Positions 40,833-51,264 are shown, numbered from the stretch's first letter. The stretch: DNA of 64,000 nt from Bacteroidota bacterium (GCA_030706735.1 JAUZNZ010000013.1:62001-126000), one strand, 5' to 3'. The notes: generated by a model from the sequence alone, not told the origin. Translations and numbers: made by a program.

Positions 40833-42926
40833 ATGAAAAGTTTTCATCTCTTCAACAACTTAAGAAGCCGCCTCGGCCTGTGCTGTTTGGTCGGTTCTCT
40901 TAGCCTTATCAGCGTTGTGGTGGCTGCCCAGACCTGTCCGGCAACCATTTCCACCACACCCATTTCCACTTTTCCAAATACGTATTTCTCTGCTAACCAG
41001 TCCGATTTATTGGCCGGCGGCAAGAATATTACGATTGGACCGGCCGGATATGGCAGCACGCCGATCACCTCGGGCGACATCCTGCTGATCATCCAGATGC
41101 AGGGCGCCGAGATCAATGCGTCCAATGGCGTGAATTACGGGAATAGTACGGGCATAGGTACAGGCTATTTGTCCAACGGTAACCTGATGGCCGGGTACAT
41201 GGAATATGCCGTAGCCGCGACCAGTGTTCCGATCACGGGCGGCAGCCTCACGCTAAAGAACGGCGTCACGCACTCCTACCACAATTCTCAATACCCGTCA
41301 GCGGGGGATGGCCAATACAGCTTTCAAATCCTGAGGGTGCCGGTCTATTACCGCGCCAAACTCACCGCCAATATTACCGTGCCGACATGGAATGGTCATA
41401 CCGGCGGCGTAATGGTCATGTATGCTACGGACAGCATCATCATGAATGGCGATACGATCAATGCGGTAGGGTCCGGTTTTCGTGGCGGCGCCGGAAGACA
41501 GTTGAGTGGCGGCGTCGGTTCGAATGCGGACTACATCACTCTGTCAACGAATAATGCCAATGGATCTAAAGGAGAAGGGATTGCGGGCACTCCGCGATTC
41601 ACGATCTATAATAATGCACTGGTCGATAGCGGCAGTTCTCTTGAAGGGTATCCTTCCGGCAGTTATGCCGAGGGTGCGCCGGCGAATGCAGGCGGCGGCG
41701 GTACGGACGGTAATCCCAGTGGCAATACCGACAACTGCGGTGGAGGTGGCGGCGGCAATGGCGGCAATGGCGGCAATGGCGGTAAGTCATGGAGCAGTAA
41801 CCTGGCCATTGGCGGCCGCGGAGGGATCGCTTTCACTCAGGTTTCAGCTTCGAGGCTGGTCATGGGCGGCGGCGGCGGTGCGGGCACAACAAATAATGGT
41901 ACCGGTAATCCAGGCGGCGGCCTTGCCAGCAGTGGCGCGGCAGGCGGGGGCATCGTGATCCTGATGGCCAATACGATCAGCGGAACGGGCGTGATCCTTG
42001 CCACCGGCGGGAATGCCAACAGTACGGTCACTAATGACGGTTCAGGCGGTGGCGGTGGCGGCGGCAGCGTAATCGTTTATTCGGCTACGGGCAACCTGAC
42101 CAACCTGACCGTGAATGCCAAGGGCGGCAATGGCGGATCGAACACGGGTGGCGGTGCGGCGCACGGGCCTGGTGGGGGCGGCGGCGGCGGAGTGATCTAT
42201 TCCAATTCGGCCCTGAACGCGTCCAGCTCGACGTCCGGCGGATTCAACGGCAGCACGGCCGGCAGTCCTTCCGCTTATGGCTCGCTGAGCGGCACCCTGG
42301 GTTCCTCCCATCAGAACATGACCCAGGTCCAGATGGCGACCTTCCCCTTGAATTGTGCCATATTGCCCATGTCCTTCGTCTCTGTCGAGGCAAAGAACCA
42401 GAGCGGAAATATCGCCGTTCAATGGTCGGTAGCCAATGAGGCCGGTACAAGCGAATACCTGATCGAACGCAGCGCGGACGGAAACACGTTCATGGCAATC
42501 GGCTCGGTAGCCTGCCAGCCCAAGTCTTCCGTTTCGTTCAGCCAATATAGTTATAATGATCAAAATGCCCTCCCCGCGAGTGGTACGCTGTACTACCGGG
42601 TGAAGGCGATAGGCATGAGCGGCCAGATCATCTACAGTTGGGTCGTAACGGCAAAAATGAATGCGGTCGCGGGTGGCTTGTCGGTGTATCCGAACCCGGT
42701 GAATGCGACGACGCTCGTAAGCTTTGCCGCAGCGGCTCAGGGCGAGGTAAGCCTCAAAGTATATGATCTCAGCGGCAACCTGTTCTGGCAGAAGGCTTAT
42801 CAGGCGAATGCCGGGATGAACTCCGTCCAGGTCGACGCTTTCCGGACGGTGCCCAATGGCGTCTATATGCTGGAAGTTTCCGACGGCCAGGCTCCTGTTT
42901 CAACGAAGATCATGGTAAGACATTAA
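40833..42926 (+). CDS. glycine-rich type IX-secreted protein
   Basis: A 697-residue protein with an N-terminal signal (MKSFHLFNNLRSRLGLCCLV to about residue 32). The middle (about 275-500) is Gly/Asn/Ser-rich, with stretches such as GGGGGGNGGNGGNGG and APANAGGGGTDGNPSGNT. An Ig-like part follows (VQWSVANEAGTSEYLIERSADGN). The C-terminal VYPNPVNATTLVSF ... KIMVRH is a type A sorting domain. It is therefore exported and anchored by the type IX system. The glycine-rich region may be adhesive; the role is unknown. Confidence 0.85.
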   Translation: MKSFHLFNNLRSRLGLCCLVGSLSLISVVVAAQTCPATISTTPISTFPNTYFSANQSDLLAGGKNITIGPAGYGSTPITSGDILLIIQMQGAEINASNGVNYGNSTGIGTGYLSNGNLMAGYMEYAVAATSVPITGGSLTLKNGVTHSYHNSQYPSAGDGQYSFQILRVPVYYRAKLTANITVPTWNGHTGGVMVMYATDSIIMNGDTINAVGSGFRGGAGRQLSGGVGSNADYITLSTNNANGSKGEGIAGTPRFTIYNNALVDSGSSLEGYPSGSYAEGAPANAGGGGTDGNPSGNTDNCGGGGGGNGGNGGNGGKSWSSNLAIGGRGGIAFTQVSASRLVMGGGGGAGTTNNGTGNPGGGLASSGAAGGGIVILMANTISGTGVILATGGNANSTVTNDGSGGGGGGGSVIVYSATGNLTNLTVNAKGGNGGSNTGGGAAHGPGGGGGGGVIYSNSALNASSSTSGGFNGSTAGSPSAYGSLSGTLGSSHQNMTQVQMATFPLNCAILPMSFVSVEAKNQSGNIAVQWSVANEAGTSEYLIERSADGNTFMAIGSVACQPKSSVSFSQYSYNDQNALPASGTLYYRVKAIGMSGQIIYSWVVTAKMNAVAGGLSVYPNPVNATTLVSFAAAAQGEVSLKVYDLSGNLFWQKAYQANAGMNSVQVDAFRTVPNGVYMLEVSDGQAPVSTKIMVRH

Positions 42927-43002
42927 TCAGGACTTTAAAACGAAATAGGCAAGGGCGTTAATCAAGAGGTTGTTTACTCCGTACTCTACATCAGGCTTTA
43001 TG

Positions 43003-43036
43003 AACGACCCCGGCTTCGGCCGGGGTTCGTTATTTT
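43003..43036 (+). terminator. intrinsic terminator after the glycine-rich protein gene
   Basis: AACGACCCCGGC pairs with GCCGGGGTTCGTT around a TTCG loop (one bulged base), followed by TATTTT. It lies 77 bases after the stop at 42926. Confidence 0.75.
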
Positions 43037-43210
43037 GGGGGGTGAACCGTTATGCGGCACCATTCGAAACTATTGTCGAGCTTGCCTGAATTTTGGATCT
43101 TTTGCAGCAAAACGAGGAAGGTCGAGGGGGAAAGGGCTTGAATGCTTGGGAGGACTGCCACATAATGATCTCTCCCATAGCTGATCAAAGTCTCTGTTCT
43201 TACCATCCGG

Positions 43211-44178
43211 CTATTCCAGGGAAAGGCAAAGAACCGGGCCCCGATACCGTGGCCGCCGTGTCAGCCGGCAAGTGCGCGTACAAGAAATCTTTTTGATCAG
43301 GGTGTCCGGGAAGGGAATCTCCCGGATCTGAGTTATTTTGCCTCGGGCAGCATCGATCCGCGCCTCATATACCCCGGAGAGATAGTCCGGTTTGTCGGAC
43401 CAGGTGCCGGTGATCGCCATATCATCGCAGTCTTTCACGTTAAGCAGGGAAACAGAGACCGGAAAGCCGTTAGCTAACCGGAACTCCCGATCTGAAAAGG
43501 CGCCATCCGGATTGCAGATGCCGATATGGCTGGCCGGGAAATCTTCTTTCCTGTCCCTGGTTCTGTCCGGCAGTCTGACTGGATTGCCGGCGGGGGTTCT
43601 CGCGGAAATTCCTGCCCGTTTTCCACCCAGGCCCGACGTATACGCAAAAAATACGTTGCCCCTGTCCGTCACGCCCATGGATTGCAACTCGAGTGCACCA
43701 CCCGGCCGGATTTGCTCTTCTTTGCTCCAGATACGATCAAGCCGGCGATCCAACACGTCGATAAAGAGGTCGCTACCGGCAAGCGAGGCCCAGTAAACCA
43801 GGATCTTCGAACTATCGGGAGAGGCCAGGATCCCGAGTGGTGGCATATTGAGGGCTTCCAATGACCTGTAAGGGCCCGCACTCCTTTTTTCCAGCAGGAA
43901 CAGCTCCTTTGGCTGCCCCGGCTGCAGCGTGGATGTATCGATCTTTGCCAGCATGATCTGCAACCTTCCGTCCTCGTCGTCAGACAGGAACTGGTAATAG
44001 AGCAGCCAGGGCTGGCCATAAAATTGGAGCAAGGAAGGAACATAGGGTCCGCAGGATTTTCCACCGTTAAAAAGAGCGCTTTCCTTTTTTCTGATCCGCC
44101 GATCGTCACGTCGAAGGATTGCGGGTGGGAAAAGAGAACGAGCAAGAGAGAAAAGGCAAGACAGATGGGCTTTTTCAT
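43211..44178 (-). pseudogene. exported hypothetical protein gene with a frameshift in an A-run
   Basis: The ATG at 44178 opens a signal peptide (MKKPICLAFSLLLVLFSHPQ) and FDVTIGGSE. In the next frame the sequence continues as a normal protein (SCGPYVPSLLQFYGQPWLLYYQ) to a stop at 43211. The two join if the run of six A at 44085-44090 (minus strand GAAAAAAGG) gains one A or is read with a -1 slip. The last residues after KK (SCTRTCRLTRRPR) are odd; a second -1 slip at AAAAAG (43290-43294) would instead give KKDFLYAHLPADTAA and end at 43200. A terminator lies about 30 bases upstream and no promoter is visible. No family is recognised. Confidence 0.55.
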
Positions 44179-44207
44179 CGACAAGGCTGATTTGAGAGGC
44201 GAGACCC

Positions 44208-44242
44208 AAAAAAAAGGCCCCCATGGATATGGAGGGCCTTTT
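44208..44242 (-). terminator. intrinsic terminator of the 44308 gene
   Basis: On the minus strand AAAAGGCCCTCCAT pairs with ATGGGGGCCTTTT around an ATCC loop, followed by a run of eight T. It lies between the type IX-secreted protein gene and the frameshifted gene and should uncouple them. Confidence 0.8.
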
Positions 44243-44307
44243 ACTATTAACACCTGTTTAACCCTTGATACTTGCGTATCTTTTATTATGAAAGAGATGA
44301 TTCTGGA

Positions 44308-45657
44308 TTATGACCGGTTGATGAGCAGCTTGCTGCTTTCGTGCGTGCCGTCGGCGCCCACTACAGAAAGGATATAGAGGCCGGTAGGATACTGCTGTAC
44401 CGGGAAGGAGACCGTGGCGCCATTGCCGCTGGTTCCTATCCTCTCCTGAAGAACCTGGCCGGCCTGATTCAGCAGACGAACCGTTACCTGTGTCGCGGAA
44501 CTGCCGCTCAGGGCTACGTTCACATAATCATGGGCCGGGTTAGGGAAGAAGCTCACCTTCGCGGACAATGAAGCCCTGGCGATGACGCGGATGGCGGAAT
44601 ACGTGCTCCTGCCGTCCAGGTCGATCATCTTGAGGCGATAGTAGTTATTGCCATTCGAAGGATTCTCATCCGTATAGGCATAGAGAGAAGGAAGGTAAGC
44701 ATTGCCCTTTGCTGCAACCTCTCCGACCTTGTTCCACTCGCTGCCATTGGTGCTGCGCTCGATATCGAAATGACTGGAATTGGATTCCTGTGCAGTCGTC
44801 CAGCTCAGGCCGATCGTCGCATTGCTATTCAGTTCGGCGTTAAATTCTTCGAGCGTGATGGGGAGGATCGTCGGGCCCTGAACCGTACCGGCTGCGCTCA
44901 GCGAAGAGGGGCCGTACAGGTTGGGGTTCGAACAAGCATGTGCATAACCGGCCCCACAGTTCATGTTGGTGCTAGGCGTGCCGTTATAGCTGCTATGCGA
45001 AGTCACCGTACCGCCAACAGTAGGCGCCGTATTATACGTTGACCAGTTCTGGTAGGTATTATTATCGTTACCAACGGCAATCTTCGACGTGCCATAGATA
45101 TTCAGGGTAGGGCCATTCATCAGGAAGGTGGCCGTGCTCGCTACGCTGCCGTCGCCGACCGCGATATCGCTGCCTGACATCATGTTCACCGGACCGCCGT
45201 TCGCCGTCCATTTCGAGTTGCCATACAGGTCGATATAACTATTGGTCATGTCGAACTGATAGCTATTGGTCATCGTCGACGTGCCGTAGAAGGTAAAGGA
45301 GGAATTGGTCATGGCGAGGGGGGCGTTGACCGTGATTTTTCCCGTACCGTTGATCGTAAGTTTATTGTTGTTAAAGTTGGTTGTCGTTACGGGTCCTGCA
45401 TACTGGATATTCAGCGTAAAGTTGGTTATGCTGACATTACCGCCGGCAAAAGTACAGTTCTGGCAGGTGACCGACTTGTCGATCGTCAGGGTCACGCCGG
45501 TCGATATATTAATGGTGCAATTCGAACAGGTCGTAGGAATCGTAAAGGTCGACCAGTTGGCGTTAGACGTAATGTTGTAGGTAGTCTGTGCATTGGCCGT
45601 CGTGGCGAGGATCAGGCTGCTAATCAGGGCTACAAGGGAAGTAAAAATCGTTTTCAT
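44308..45657 (-). CDS. type IX-secreted protein with beta-helix-like repeats
   Basis: A 449-residue protein with a signal peptide (MKTIFTSLVALISSLILATTANA). Thr/Asn-rich strands follow that look like a short beta-helix (LTIDKSVTCQNCTFAGGNVSI, FTFYGTSTMTNSYQFDMTNSYIDLYGN), including a CxxC pair of the kind TCSNC/TCQNC. An Ig-like domain (IGLSWTTAQESNSSHFDIERS) leads to a type A sorting domain (FFPNPAHDYVNVAL ... KLLINRS). It is exported and bound to the surface. Ligand and role are unknown. Confidence 0.82.
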   Translation of the reverse strand: MKTIFTSLVALISSLILATTANAQTTYNITSNANWSTFTIPTTCSNCTINISTGVTLTIDKSVTCQNCTFAGGNVSITNFTLNIQYAGPVTTTNFNNNKLTINGTGKITVNAPLAMTNSSFTFYGTSTMTNSYQFDMTNSYIDLYGNSKWTANGGPVNMMSGSDIAVGDGSVASTATFLMNGPTLNIYGTSKIAVGNDNNTYQNWSTYNTAPTVGGTVTSHSSYNGTPSTNMNCGAGYAHACSNPNLYGPSSLSAAGTVQGPTILPITLEEFNAELNSNATIGLSWTTAQESNSSHFDIERSTNGSEWNKVGEVAAKGNAYLPSLYAYTDENPSNGNNYYRLKMIDLDGRSTYSAIRVIARASLSAKVSFFPNPAHDYVNVALSGSSATQVTVRLLNQAGQVLQERIGTSGNGATVSFPVQQYPTGLYILSVVGADGTHESSKLLINRS

Positions 45658-45876
45658 AAAGTATCGGTTGTTCGGTGTATACCATCCATTACCAACCCGA
45701 TGCCATCTTGTAAGTTATTGATAACGAGAGGTTAAGCTCTCTGTTGCGATTGGGAAATTTCCAAAAAGGGGAGAGGTTATTCGAATTTGGGAATGGGCTC
45801 CCAAATTTGCTCCGACCGGACAGGTCTAATGCCCCGCGGGGGTGCGGCAGGCTTTCGAGGGGCGTAAAGGACACTG

Positions 45877-48540
45877 TCAGGGGACGCTCTGGCCCGTAGG
45901 CGCCTTGGCGAGAGAGGGGCTGATCTCCTGCCTTGCGCCCAGCTCCTGGATCAGTTCGGCCACCAGGGACGTCCAACCGGTCTGATGACTGGCGCCGAGG
46001 CCATGGCAGGCATCGCCATGGAAATATTCGTAGAACAACAGGAGATCCTGGTTGCCGGGTCGTTGATAGAACCAGTTATACTTACCATGGAGGAGCCTTC
46101 GTCCCTTCCCGTCCTTTTCGAAGAGGCTGATGACGCGGCGGGTCAGTTCGTCGGCGACGTGTTGCAGGTCGACCTTATTACCGGAGCCCACGGGATATTC
46201 GACAAGCAAGCCGGGCCCATAAAATTTGCCGAACTGGCGAATGGACTGAATGATCAGGTAATTGATCGGTATCCATACAGGTCCCCGCCAGTTGGAGTTG
46301 CCGCCGAAGAAATCGGAGGTACTGTCGCCCGGGTCATACTTGATATGGTAGTCGATCCCGCTGATATTGATCGTGTACGGATTTTTCTCATGGTATTTGG
46401 AGAGGGCGCGAATGCCTCCGGACGAAAGGAATTCCGCCTCGTTCAGGAGCCGCTCCAGGAGGAAGACGACCCGTTTCTGCGGCACCAGGGATAAGAGGAT
46501 CTGTTCCCCGTCGCTATGTTCCTCGTTGGGCCAGTAGCGTTTGTTCTTGAGGCGATAGTTCTCGAACCAGGTAATGCGCTTCTTGAAATCCGAAAGCTTG
46601 TGCAGGGTCTGCTTGTCGATGACCGATACGGCGAACAGCGTCGTGAGGCCGACGATCGATTGAATGCGCAGCTGGACGGGCGAGCCGGCGATGGACAGCG
46701 TGTCATAAAAGAACTTGTCCTCGTCGTTCCACATGCCCTGCTCATTGAGCGCTTCGGCGATGAGCACAAAATGCTCGAAGAACTTGGTGGCGGTGTCTTC
46801 GAACGACTCGTCCCTGATCGCGATCTCGAGGGCCATGTCCATCATGTTGAGCGCGTACATGCCCATCCAGCTGGTGCCGTCGGCCTGTTCCAGCTGCATA
46901 TCGTTCGAAAGCTGATGACTGCGATTGAATACGCCGATATTGTCCAATCCGAGGAAACCTCCCTCGAACATATTATTTCCATTCGCATCCTTTCGGTTGA
47001 TCCACCAGGTAAAATTGATCAGCAATTTCTGGAAGATCCTCTTCAGGAAGCCGATGTCGCCCTTTCCCGTTTTTTCTTTTTCGATCTTATACACCTGCAG
47101 GGCCGCCCAGGCCTGGACGGGAGGGTTCACGTCGCTGAAGTTCCATTCGTAGGCCGGGATCTGCCCGTCAGGCTTCATATACCACTCGCGCATGATCAGC
47201 AAGAGCTGATGTTTGGCGAAAACCGGGTCTACGAGAGCCATGGCGATGCTCTGGAAGGCCAGGTCCCAGGCCGCGTACCAGGGATACTCCCATTTGTCGG
47301 GCATGGCGATGATATCCTGGTTCTTCAGGTGCCTCCATTCATGATTGCGGCCGTACAGCTTACCCGCGTTCACGGGCGTCACCCCGTCGCTGGTCGTAAG
47401 CCATCGTTCCACGTCAAAATGATAATATTGCTTGCTCCATAACAATCCTGCCAGGGCCTGACGTTGCACCTTGGCCATTTCCGGCGAGATATGGGCCGGA
47501 AAGATCGAGTGATAGAAGTCATCCGCCTCCTGGCGCCTGGACTCAAAGATGCCGGCCGCGCCGCCGGAGAAGGGGTCTTCGGTGATCTTATTGCTGAGGC
47601 GCAGATAGATCGTCTTCGATTGACCCGGACCGATCGTATAGTTGTAGACGGGCGCAAACTTGGTTCCCGTTCCCCGCTTTTGCAACAGTTCGCGGTTCAC
47701 GCCTTTGATGATGGCGTCATGAAAAGCGTCCTTGACGAAGGGTGTCTTGTTCGGGACCCCCGAGACCTTTTCCATGTTCGACTCGTTCTCGGTGAAAAGG
47801 CAATATTGGGGCGGTTGAAAATACAAATAATAGGGCCCGAGGCGGCTGTGTGCTGCTTTCACGGATGTTTTGCTCCGGGCGCTGATGACGGGTTTCTTTT
47901 CCTGCCCGTCATAGTTCCAGCGATTGTAGAACCAGAGGGTAGGGGCCACCGTGATCTCTGCGGGCTTGATGTACCGGTTGTGGATATTGATGCGAATGAA
48001 GATGTCCTTGGCATTCTGCTTCGCATACGTGATGGTCACGTCGAAATATTCATCCTGATCGAAGACGCCCGTATCCAGGATCTCGTATTCGGGGTCGTCC
48101 TTCGAACGCCTGCGATTCTCTTCTTTGATCGCCGAATAAGGAAACTCCTGCTGGGGATACTTGTACAGGTATTCCATATAATAATGCGTGGGCACATTAT
48201 CGAGGTAATAGTACAGCTCCTTCACATCCTCCCCGTGATTGCCCTGCTTGTTGCCCAGGCCGAAAAGCCGCTCCTTGAGGATGGGATCCTTGCCATTCCA
48301 CAGGGAAACCGCAAAACAAAGGTTCTGGAAAAAGTCGGAAATGCCTGCAAGGCCGTCCTCGCCCCAGCAATAGGTGCGATAATGGGCCTGTTCATAGGGA
48401 AAATACTGCCAGGCGTCCCCATGGGCGCTGTAGTCTTCTCTTACTGTTCCCCATTGACGCTCACTCAAATAAGGCCCCCACTGCTCTAAAGGTATCTTTT
48501 TAGCGGCGTTAACCGCGAGTCGTTGATGTTCTGCCGTCAT
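45877..48540 (-). CDS. GH63/MGH1-like glycoside hydrolase
   Basis: An 887-residue cytosolic-looking enzyme (no signal peptide). The N-terminal part includes REDYSAHGDAWQYFPYEQAH and WGEDGLAGISDFF. An (alpha/alpha)6 barrel of the GH63/MGH1 type follows from about residue 360: LLWSKQYYHFDVERWL, KWEYPWYAAWDLAFQSIAMALVDP, GGFLGLDNIGVFNRS. The WEYPWYAAWDLAF segment carries the acidic catalytic position. Such enzymes hydrolyse alpha-glucosides or glucosylglycerate; the substrate is open. A frame beyond 48540 is not open. Confidence 0.85.
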   Translation of the reverse strand: MTAEHQRLAVNAAKKIPLEQWGPYLSERQWGTVREDYSAHGDAWQYFPYEQAHYRTYCWGEDGLAGISDFFQNLCFAVSLWNGKDPILKERLFGLGNKQGNHGEDVKELYYYLDNVPTHYYMEYLYKYPQQEFPYSAIKEENRRRSKDDPEYEILDTGVFDQDEYFDVTITYAKQNAKDIFIRINIHNRYIKPAEITVAPTLWFYNRWNYDGQEKKPVISARSKTSVKAAHSRLGPYYLYFQPPQYCLFTENESNMEKVSGVPNKTPFVKDAFHDAIIKGVNRELLQKRGTGTKFAPVYNYTIGPGQSKTIYLRLSNKITEDPFSGGAAGIFESRRQEADDFYHSIFPAHISPEMAKVQRQALAGLLWSKQYYHFDVERWLTTSDGVTPVNAGKLYGRNHEWRHLKNQDIIAMPDKWEYPWYAAWDLAFQSIAMALVDPVFAKHQLLLIMREWYMKPDGQIPAYEWNFSDVNPPVQAWAALQVYKIEKEKTGKGDIGFLKRIFQKLLINFTWWINRKDANGNNMFEGGFLGLDNIGVFNRSHQLSNDMQLEQADGTSWMGMYALNMMDMALEIAIRDESFEDTATKFFEHFVLIAEALNEQGMWNDEDKFFYDTLSIAGSPVQLRIQSIVGLTTLFAVSVIDKQTLHKLSDFKKRITWFENYRLKNKRYWPNEEHSDGEQILLSLVPQKRVVFLLERLLNEAEFLSSGGIRALSKYHEKNPYTINISGIDYHIKYDPGDSTSDFFGGNSNWRGPVWIPINYLIIQSIRQFGKFYGPGLLVEYPVGSGNKVDLQHVADELTRRVISLFEKDGKGRRLLHGKYNWFYQRPGNQDLLLFYEYFHGDACHGLGASHQTGWTSLVAELIQELGARQEISPSLAKAPTGQSVP

Positions 48541-48610
48541 TCATTTGCAAAATTCCTGATAAACTGGTCATTTTCCAATAGTAAGTTACTAATTGTACGC
48601 CCAATTACTC

Positions 48611-48618
48611 TACTTTTG
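48611..48618 (+). promoter_or_regulatory. TAnnTTTG -7 box before the RNA helicase gene
   Basis: TACTTTTG fits the Bacteroidota -7 consensus and lies 69 bases before the start at 48687. The -33 element was not found at the expected spacing. Confidence 0.35.
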
Positions 48619-48686
48619 CACATTATTTCAATCCATGATCCCGGTTTGCTGTTTGGCGGTTTGCCGGTTTCATTAACAGATCCACA

Positions 48687-49961
48687 TTGAACTTCAGAGA
48701 ATTTGGCCTGAACGACAACCTTCTTGAAGGCATCGACGCTTCCGGCTATGAGAACGCCACCCCTGTGCAAGAACAGGTGATCCCGCTCATCCTCGCAGGC
48801 AGGGACATCATCGCCTCTGCCCAGACGGGCACCGGAAAGACGGCCGCATTCCTTCTTCCCATCATCAATAACCTGATGATCTCGCGGATCGAGGATCAGG
48901 TAAATGCCCTGGTGATCGTTCCTACGCGGGAGCTGGCGGTGCAGATCGCCCAGAACCTGGAAGGCCTTTCTTATTTCACGCCGATCAGTTCGATCGCGGT
49001 ATACGGGGGTGGGGACGGAAGCAACTTCACCACCGAAAAGCAAGCCCTTTCGCGGGGCGCCGATATTGTTATCTGCACGCCGGGCCGGATGATCGCCCAT
49101 TTGAACATGGGCTATGTCCGGCTGCAGGGCCTGCATTACCTGGTGCTCGATGAGGCCGACCGTATGCTGGACATGGGCTTCTTCGACGATATCATGAAGA
49201 TCATCTCCTTTCTGCCCCTGAAAAGGCAGAATCTGCTTTTCTCGGCGACGATGCCGCCCAAGATCAGGGATCTGGCGAGGAAGATCCTGCATGAGCCCGC
49301 CGAGATCAATATCGCTATATCCAAGCCGCCTGCGAAGATCATTCAACAGGCTTATATCGTATACGAGACCCAAAAGATCCCGCTGGTAAAATGGCTGCTG
49401 GGTTCCCGCGACTTCAAGAGCATCCTGGTGTTCTGCTCGAAAAAACACAATGTCAAGCAGCTCACGATGGAGCTCAAGCGATCCCGGTTCTCCGTCAAGG
49501 AGATCCATTCCGATCTCGACCAGCCGACCCGGGAGCAGACCCTGCTGGAGTTCAAGAGCAGGCGCCTGCCCATTCTCATTGCAACGGACATCCTGTCCAG
49601 GGGCATCGACATCGACAATATCGACCTGGTCATCAACTATGACGTACCCAATGACGGAGAGGACTATGTGCATCGTATCGGGCGTACCGCGAGAGCGGAG
49701 ACCGATGGAACGGCCATTACCTTCGTCAGTGAAAAAGAGCAGAACAAAATGCAAGCCATCGAGCGGTTGCTGGGGCACCCCGTTCCAAAGGAGGTGTTGC
49801 CGGAACAATTCGGCCCGGGACCGGATTATAGTCCGGGCAAGGCCAGGCATTCCGGAGGACGAGGCCATGGTGGCGGCGGGCATGGGGGCGGTAGCGGGGG
49901 CAGTGGCGGAGGTGGCGGTCGCAGGAACTTCCGGCCGCAGCAGCAGAGAAGACCGAAGTAA
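48687..49961 (+). CDS. DEAD-box RNA helicase with glycine-rich tail
   Basis: A 424-residue DEAD-box helicase. Motifs seen are the Q-motif region (YENATPVQEQ), AQTGTGKT (45-52), PTRELA, VLDEADRMLDMGF, SAT, and HRIGRTARAE. A low-complexity tail follows (GGRGHGGGGHGGGSGGSGGG ending QQQRRPK), common in cold-shock RNA helicases and likely RNA-binding. The start codon is TTG at 48687, where the product begins MNFREFGLNDNLLEGI as in homologues. It is divergent from the GH63-like gene. Confidence 0.9.
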   Translation: MNFREFGLNDNLLEGIDASGYENATPVQEQVIPLILAGRDIIASAQTGTGKTAAFLLPIINNLMISRIEDQVNALVIVPTRELAVQIAQNLEGLSYFTPISSIAVYGGGDGSNFTTEKQALSRGADIVICTPGRMIAHLNMGYVRLQGLHYLVLDEADRMLDMGFFDDIMKIISFLPLKRQNLLFSATMPPKIRDLARKILHEPAEINIAISKPPAKIIQQAYIVYETQKIPLVKWLLGSRDFKSILVFCSKKHNVKQLTMELKRSRFSVKEIHSDLDQPTREQTLLEFKSRRLPILIATDILSRGIDIDNIDLVINYDVPNDGEDYVHRIGRTARAETDGTAITFVSEKEQNKMQAIERLLGHPVPKEVLPEQFGPGPDYSPGKARHSGGRGHGGGGHGGGSGGSGGGGGRRNFRPQQQRRPK

Positions 49962-49989
49962 GGCGATAGGCGGATGGCCGGGCCGCCGG

Positions 49990-51264
49990 TTAAAAAAAGG
50001 CCCAGCCAAGGGTCAGGCAGATCATGACGATCACCGGAGAGGGGAACCGGGTGAACTTAAGCATCGACCAGGTTCCTGTGATCACGACGATATTGAGCAG
50101 AATATCCTTCCAGTCATTCATCGGGAAATCCTTCACCATGTATAGCGCGGCCGCGATCATGATCCCGACCACCACGGAATTGATCCCCTCCAAAGCGCGA
50201 TAGACAGCCGCATATTTCTTCAGGTTATGCCAGATGGGAAAAAAGAAGAGCACCAGCAGGGCGCTGGGCAGAAAGATCCCTGTCGCGCCGATAAAACATC
50301 CGAATAGTTGCATAGGGACGCCCCGATCCTTCATCGCGTTGCCTCCCACGAAGGTGGCCACCGAGAACACCGGGCCCGGAATAGCGCGCACCATGCCCCA
50401 TCCCATATAAAAATCTTCGCGGCTGATCCGGATGACCCCGGGATTGCGCTGGATAAGGTTTTGTGATTCCGGACGCGCGACGAACTGTTCGTACATCATA
50501 GGGAACAGTACCTGGCCGCCGCCGAAGACCAGGCTGCCGAAGCGATAGGTATTCTCAAAGAGGTTCAGCGGCCGGCGATTCGGCCAATTATTCTTGTGAG
50601 CCAGTTCGCTGCTTGCGCCTGCCAACAGGAAGATGATCGCGAACAGCCATATATTTCCCCATTTGATCTTCTTCGGCGGGACCTCCTTTTGCGGAATGCG
50701 TTTCTCGCTCAGGTTCGTCACGATGCCGCCCAGCACCAGCAGGATCGGGAAGATCCATGGCGTCTTGAACAGGAGAAAGGTGGCGACCGTGCTGACCGCG
50801 AGGATCACCCGGGTAATCGTGTTGTGAATGGAAAGACGGAAGGCCTTTTGTGCCGCGTAGGTAAGGTAGCCGACGCTCATCGGCCCGATAAAACGAAAAA
50901 GGCCCATGCCATTATTGATGGGGAAAAAGGAGAAGGTTCCCATCAGGATGCAGGCGGGCAGGGTCCAGATCAGAAGGGTCAGCACGGCCAGCACGACTCC
51001 GCCACGCTTATAGCCGATCAGGGTCAGGGTTTGGGTGGAGGAGGCGCCGGGCAAGAGCTGACAGAAGGCGTTATAATCGAGCAGCTCTTCTTCGGTCACA
51101 TCCCGGCGTTTGTGCACAAAGGTCTTCATCATCATGCCGAAATGCCCCTGCGGCCCGCCGAATGCGGTGATGCTGTGCAGGAACACAGCTTTTAGGAACG
51201 CTATATGACGGAAAAGGACGGTCAAAGGAACTTGGTGGCTCAATTTATTGATTGTTGAAAACAT
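49990..51264 (-). CDS. chrA: chromate transporter
   Basis: A 424-residue membrane protein with two homologous halves. The first holds [21 protein letters not shown] and [22 protein letters not shown], the second [20 protein letters not shown] and [21 protein letters not shown]. This is the full-length ChrA layout, with about 12 spans, that exports chromate at the inner membrane; other anions are possible in vivo. The ATG at 51264 precedes the first hydrophobic segment. It is divergent from the amidohydrolase gene. Confidence 0.9.
   Translation of the reverse strand: MFSTINKLSHQVPLTVLFRHIAFLKAVFLHSITAFGGPQGHFGMMMKTFVHKRRDVTEEELLDYNAFCQLLPGASSTQTLTLIGYKRGGVVLAVLTLLIWTLPACILMGTFSFFPINNGMGLFRFIGPMSVGYLTYAAQKAFRLSIHNTITRVILAVSTVATFLLFKTPWIFPILLVLGGIVTNLSEKRIPQKEVPPKKIKWGNIWLFAIIFLLAGASSELAHKNNWPNRRPLNLFENTYRFGSLVFGGGQVLFPMMYEQFVARPESQNLIQRNPGVIRISREDFYMGWGMVRAIPGPVFSVATFVGGNAMKDRGVPMQLFGCFIGATGIFLPSALLVLFFFPIWHNLKKYAAVYRALEGINSVVVGIMIAAALYMVKDFPMNDWKDILLNIVVITGTWSMLKFTRFPSPVIVMICLTLGWAFF

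Noticed and set aside
41690-41790. Tandem GGCGGCAATGGC repeats that might look like a repeat array
   Set aside because: They are in-frame codons for the Gly/Asn tract of the type IX-secreted protein, without spacer structure; no CRISPR array was seen anywhere.
43093-43296. Small plus-strand open frame after the glycine-rich protein gene
   Set aside because: No family resemblance, overlaps the end of the frameshifted gene on the other strand, and lies downstream of a terminator.
44085-44092. A-run as a dnaX-like programmed -1 frameshift signal
   Set aside because: The zero-frame phasing is GAA AAA AGG, not A AAA AAG, and no downstream stem or upstream Shine-Dalgarno element is evident; decay or a base error is simpler.
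45801-45830. AGGTCTAAT as a third ECF promoter copy
   Set aside because: The word resembles the -10 element, but TGCAACAT is absent at the required spacing and no plus-strand gene follows.
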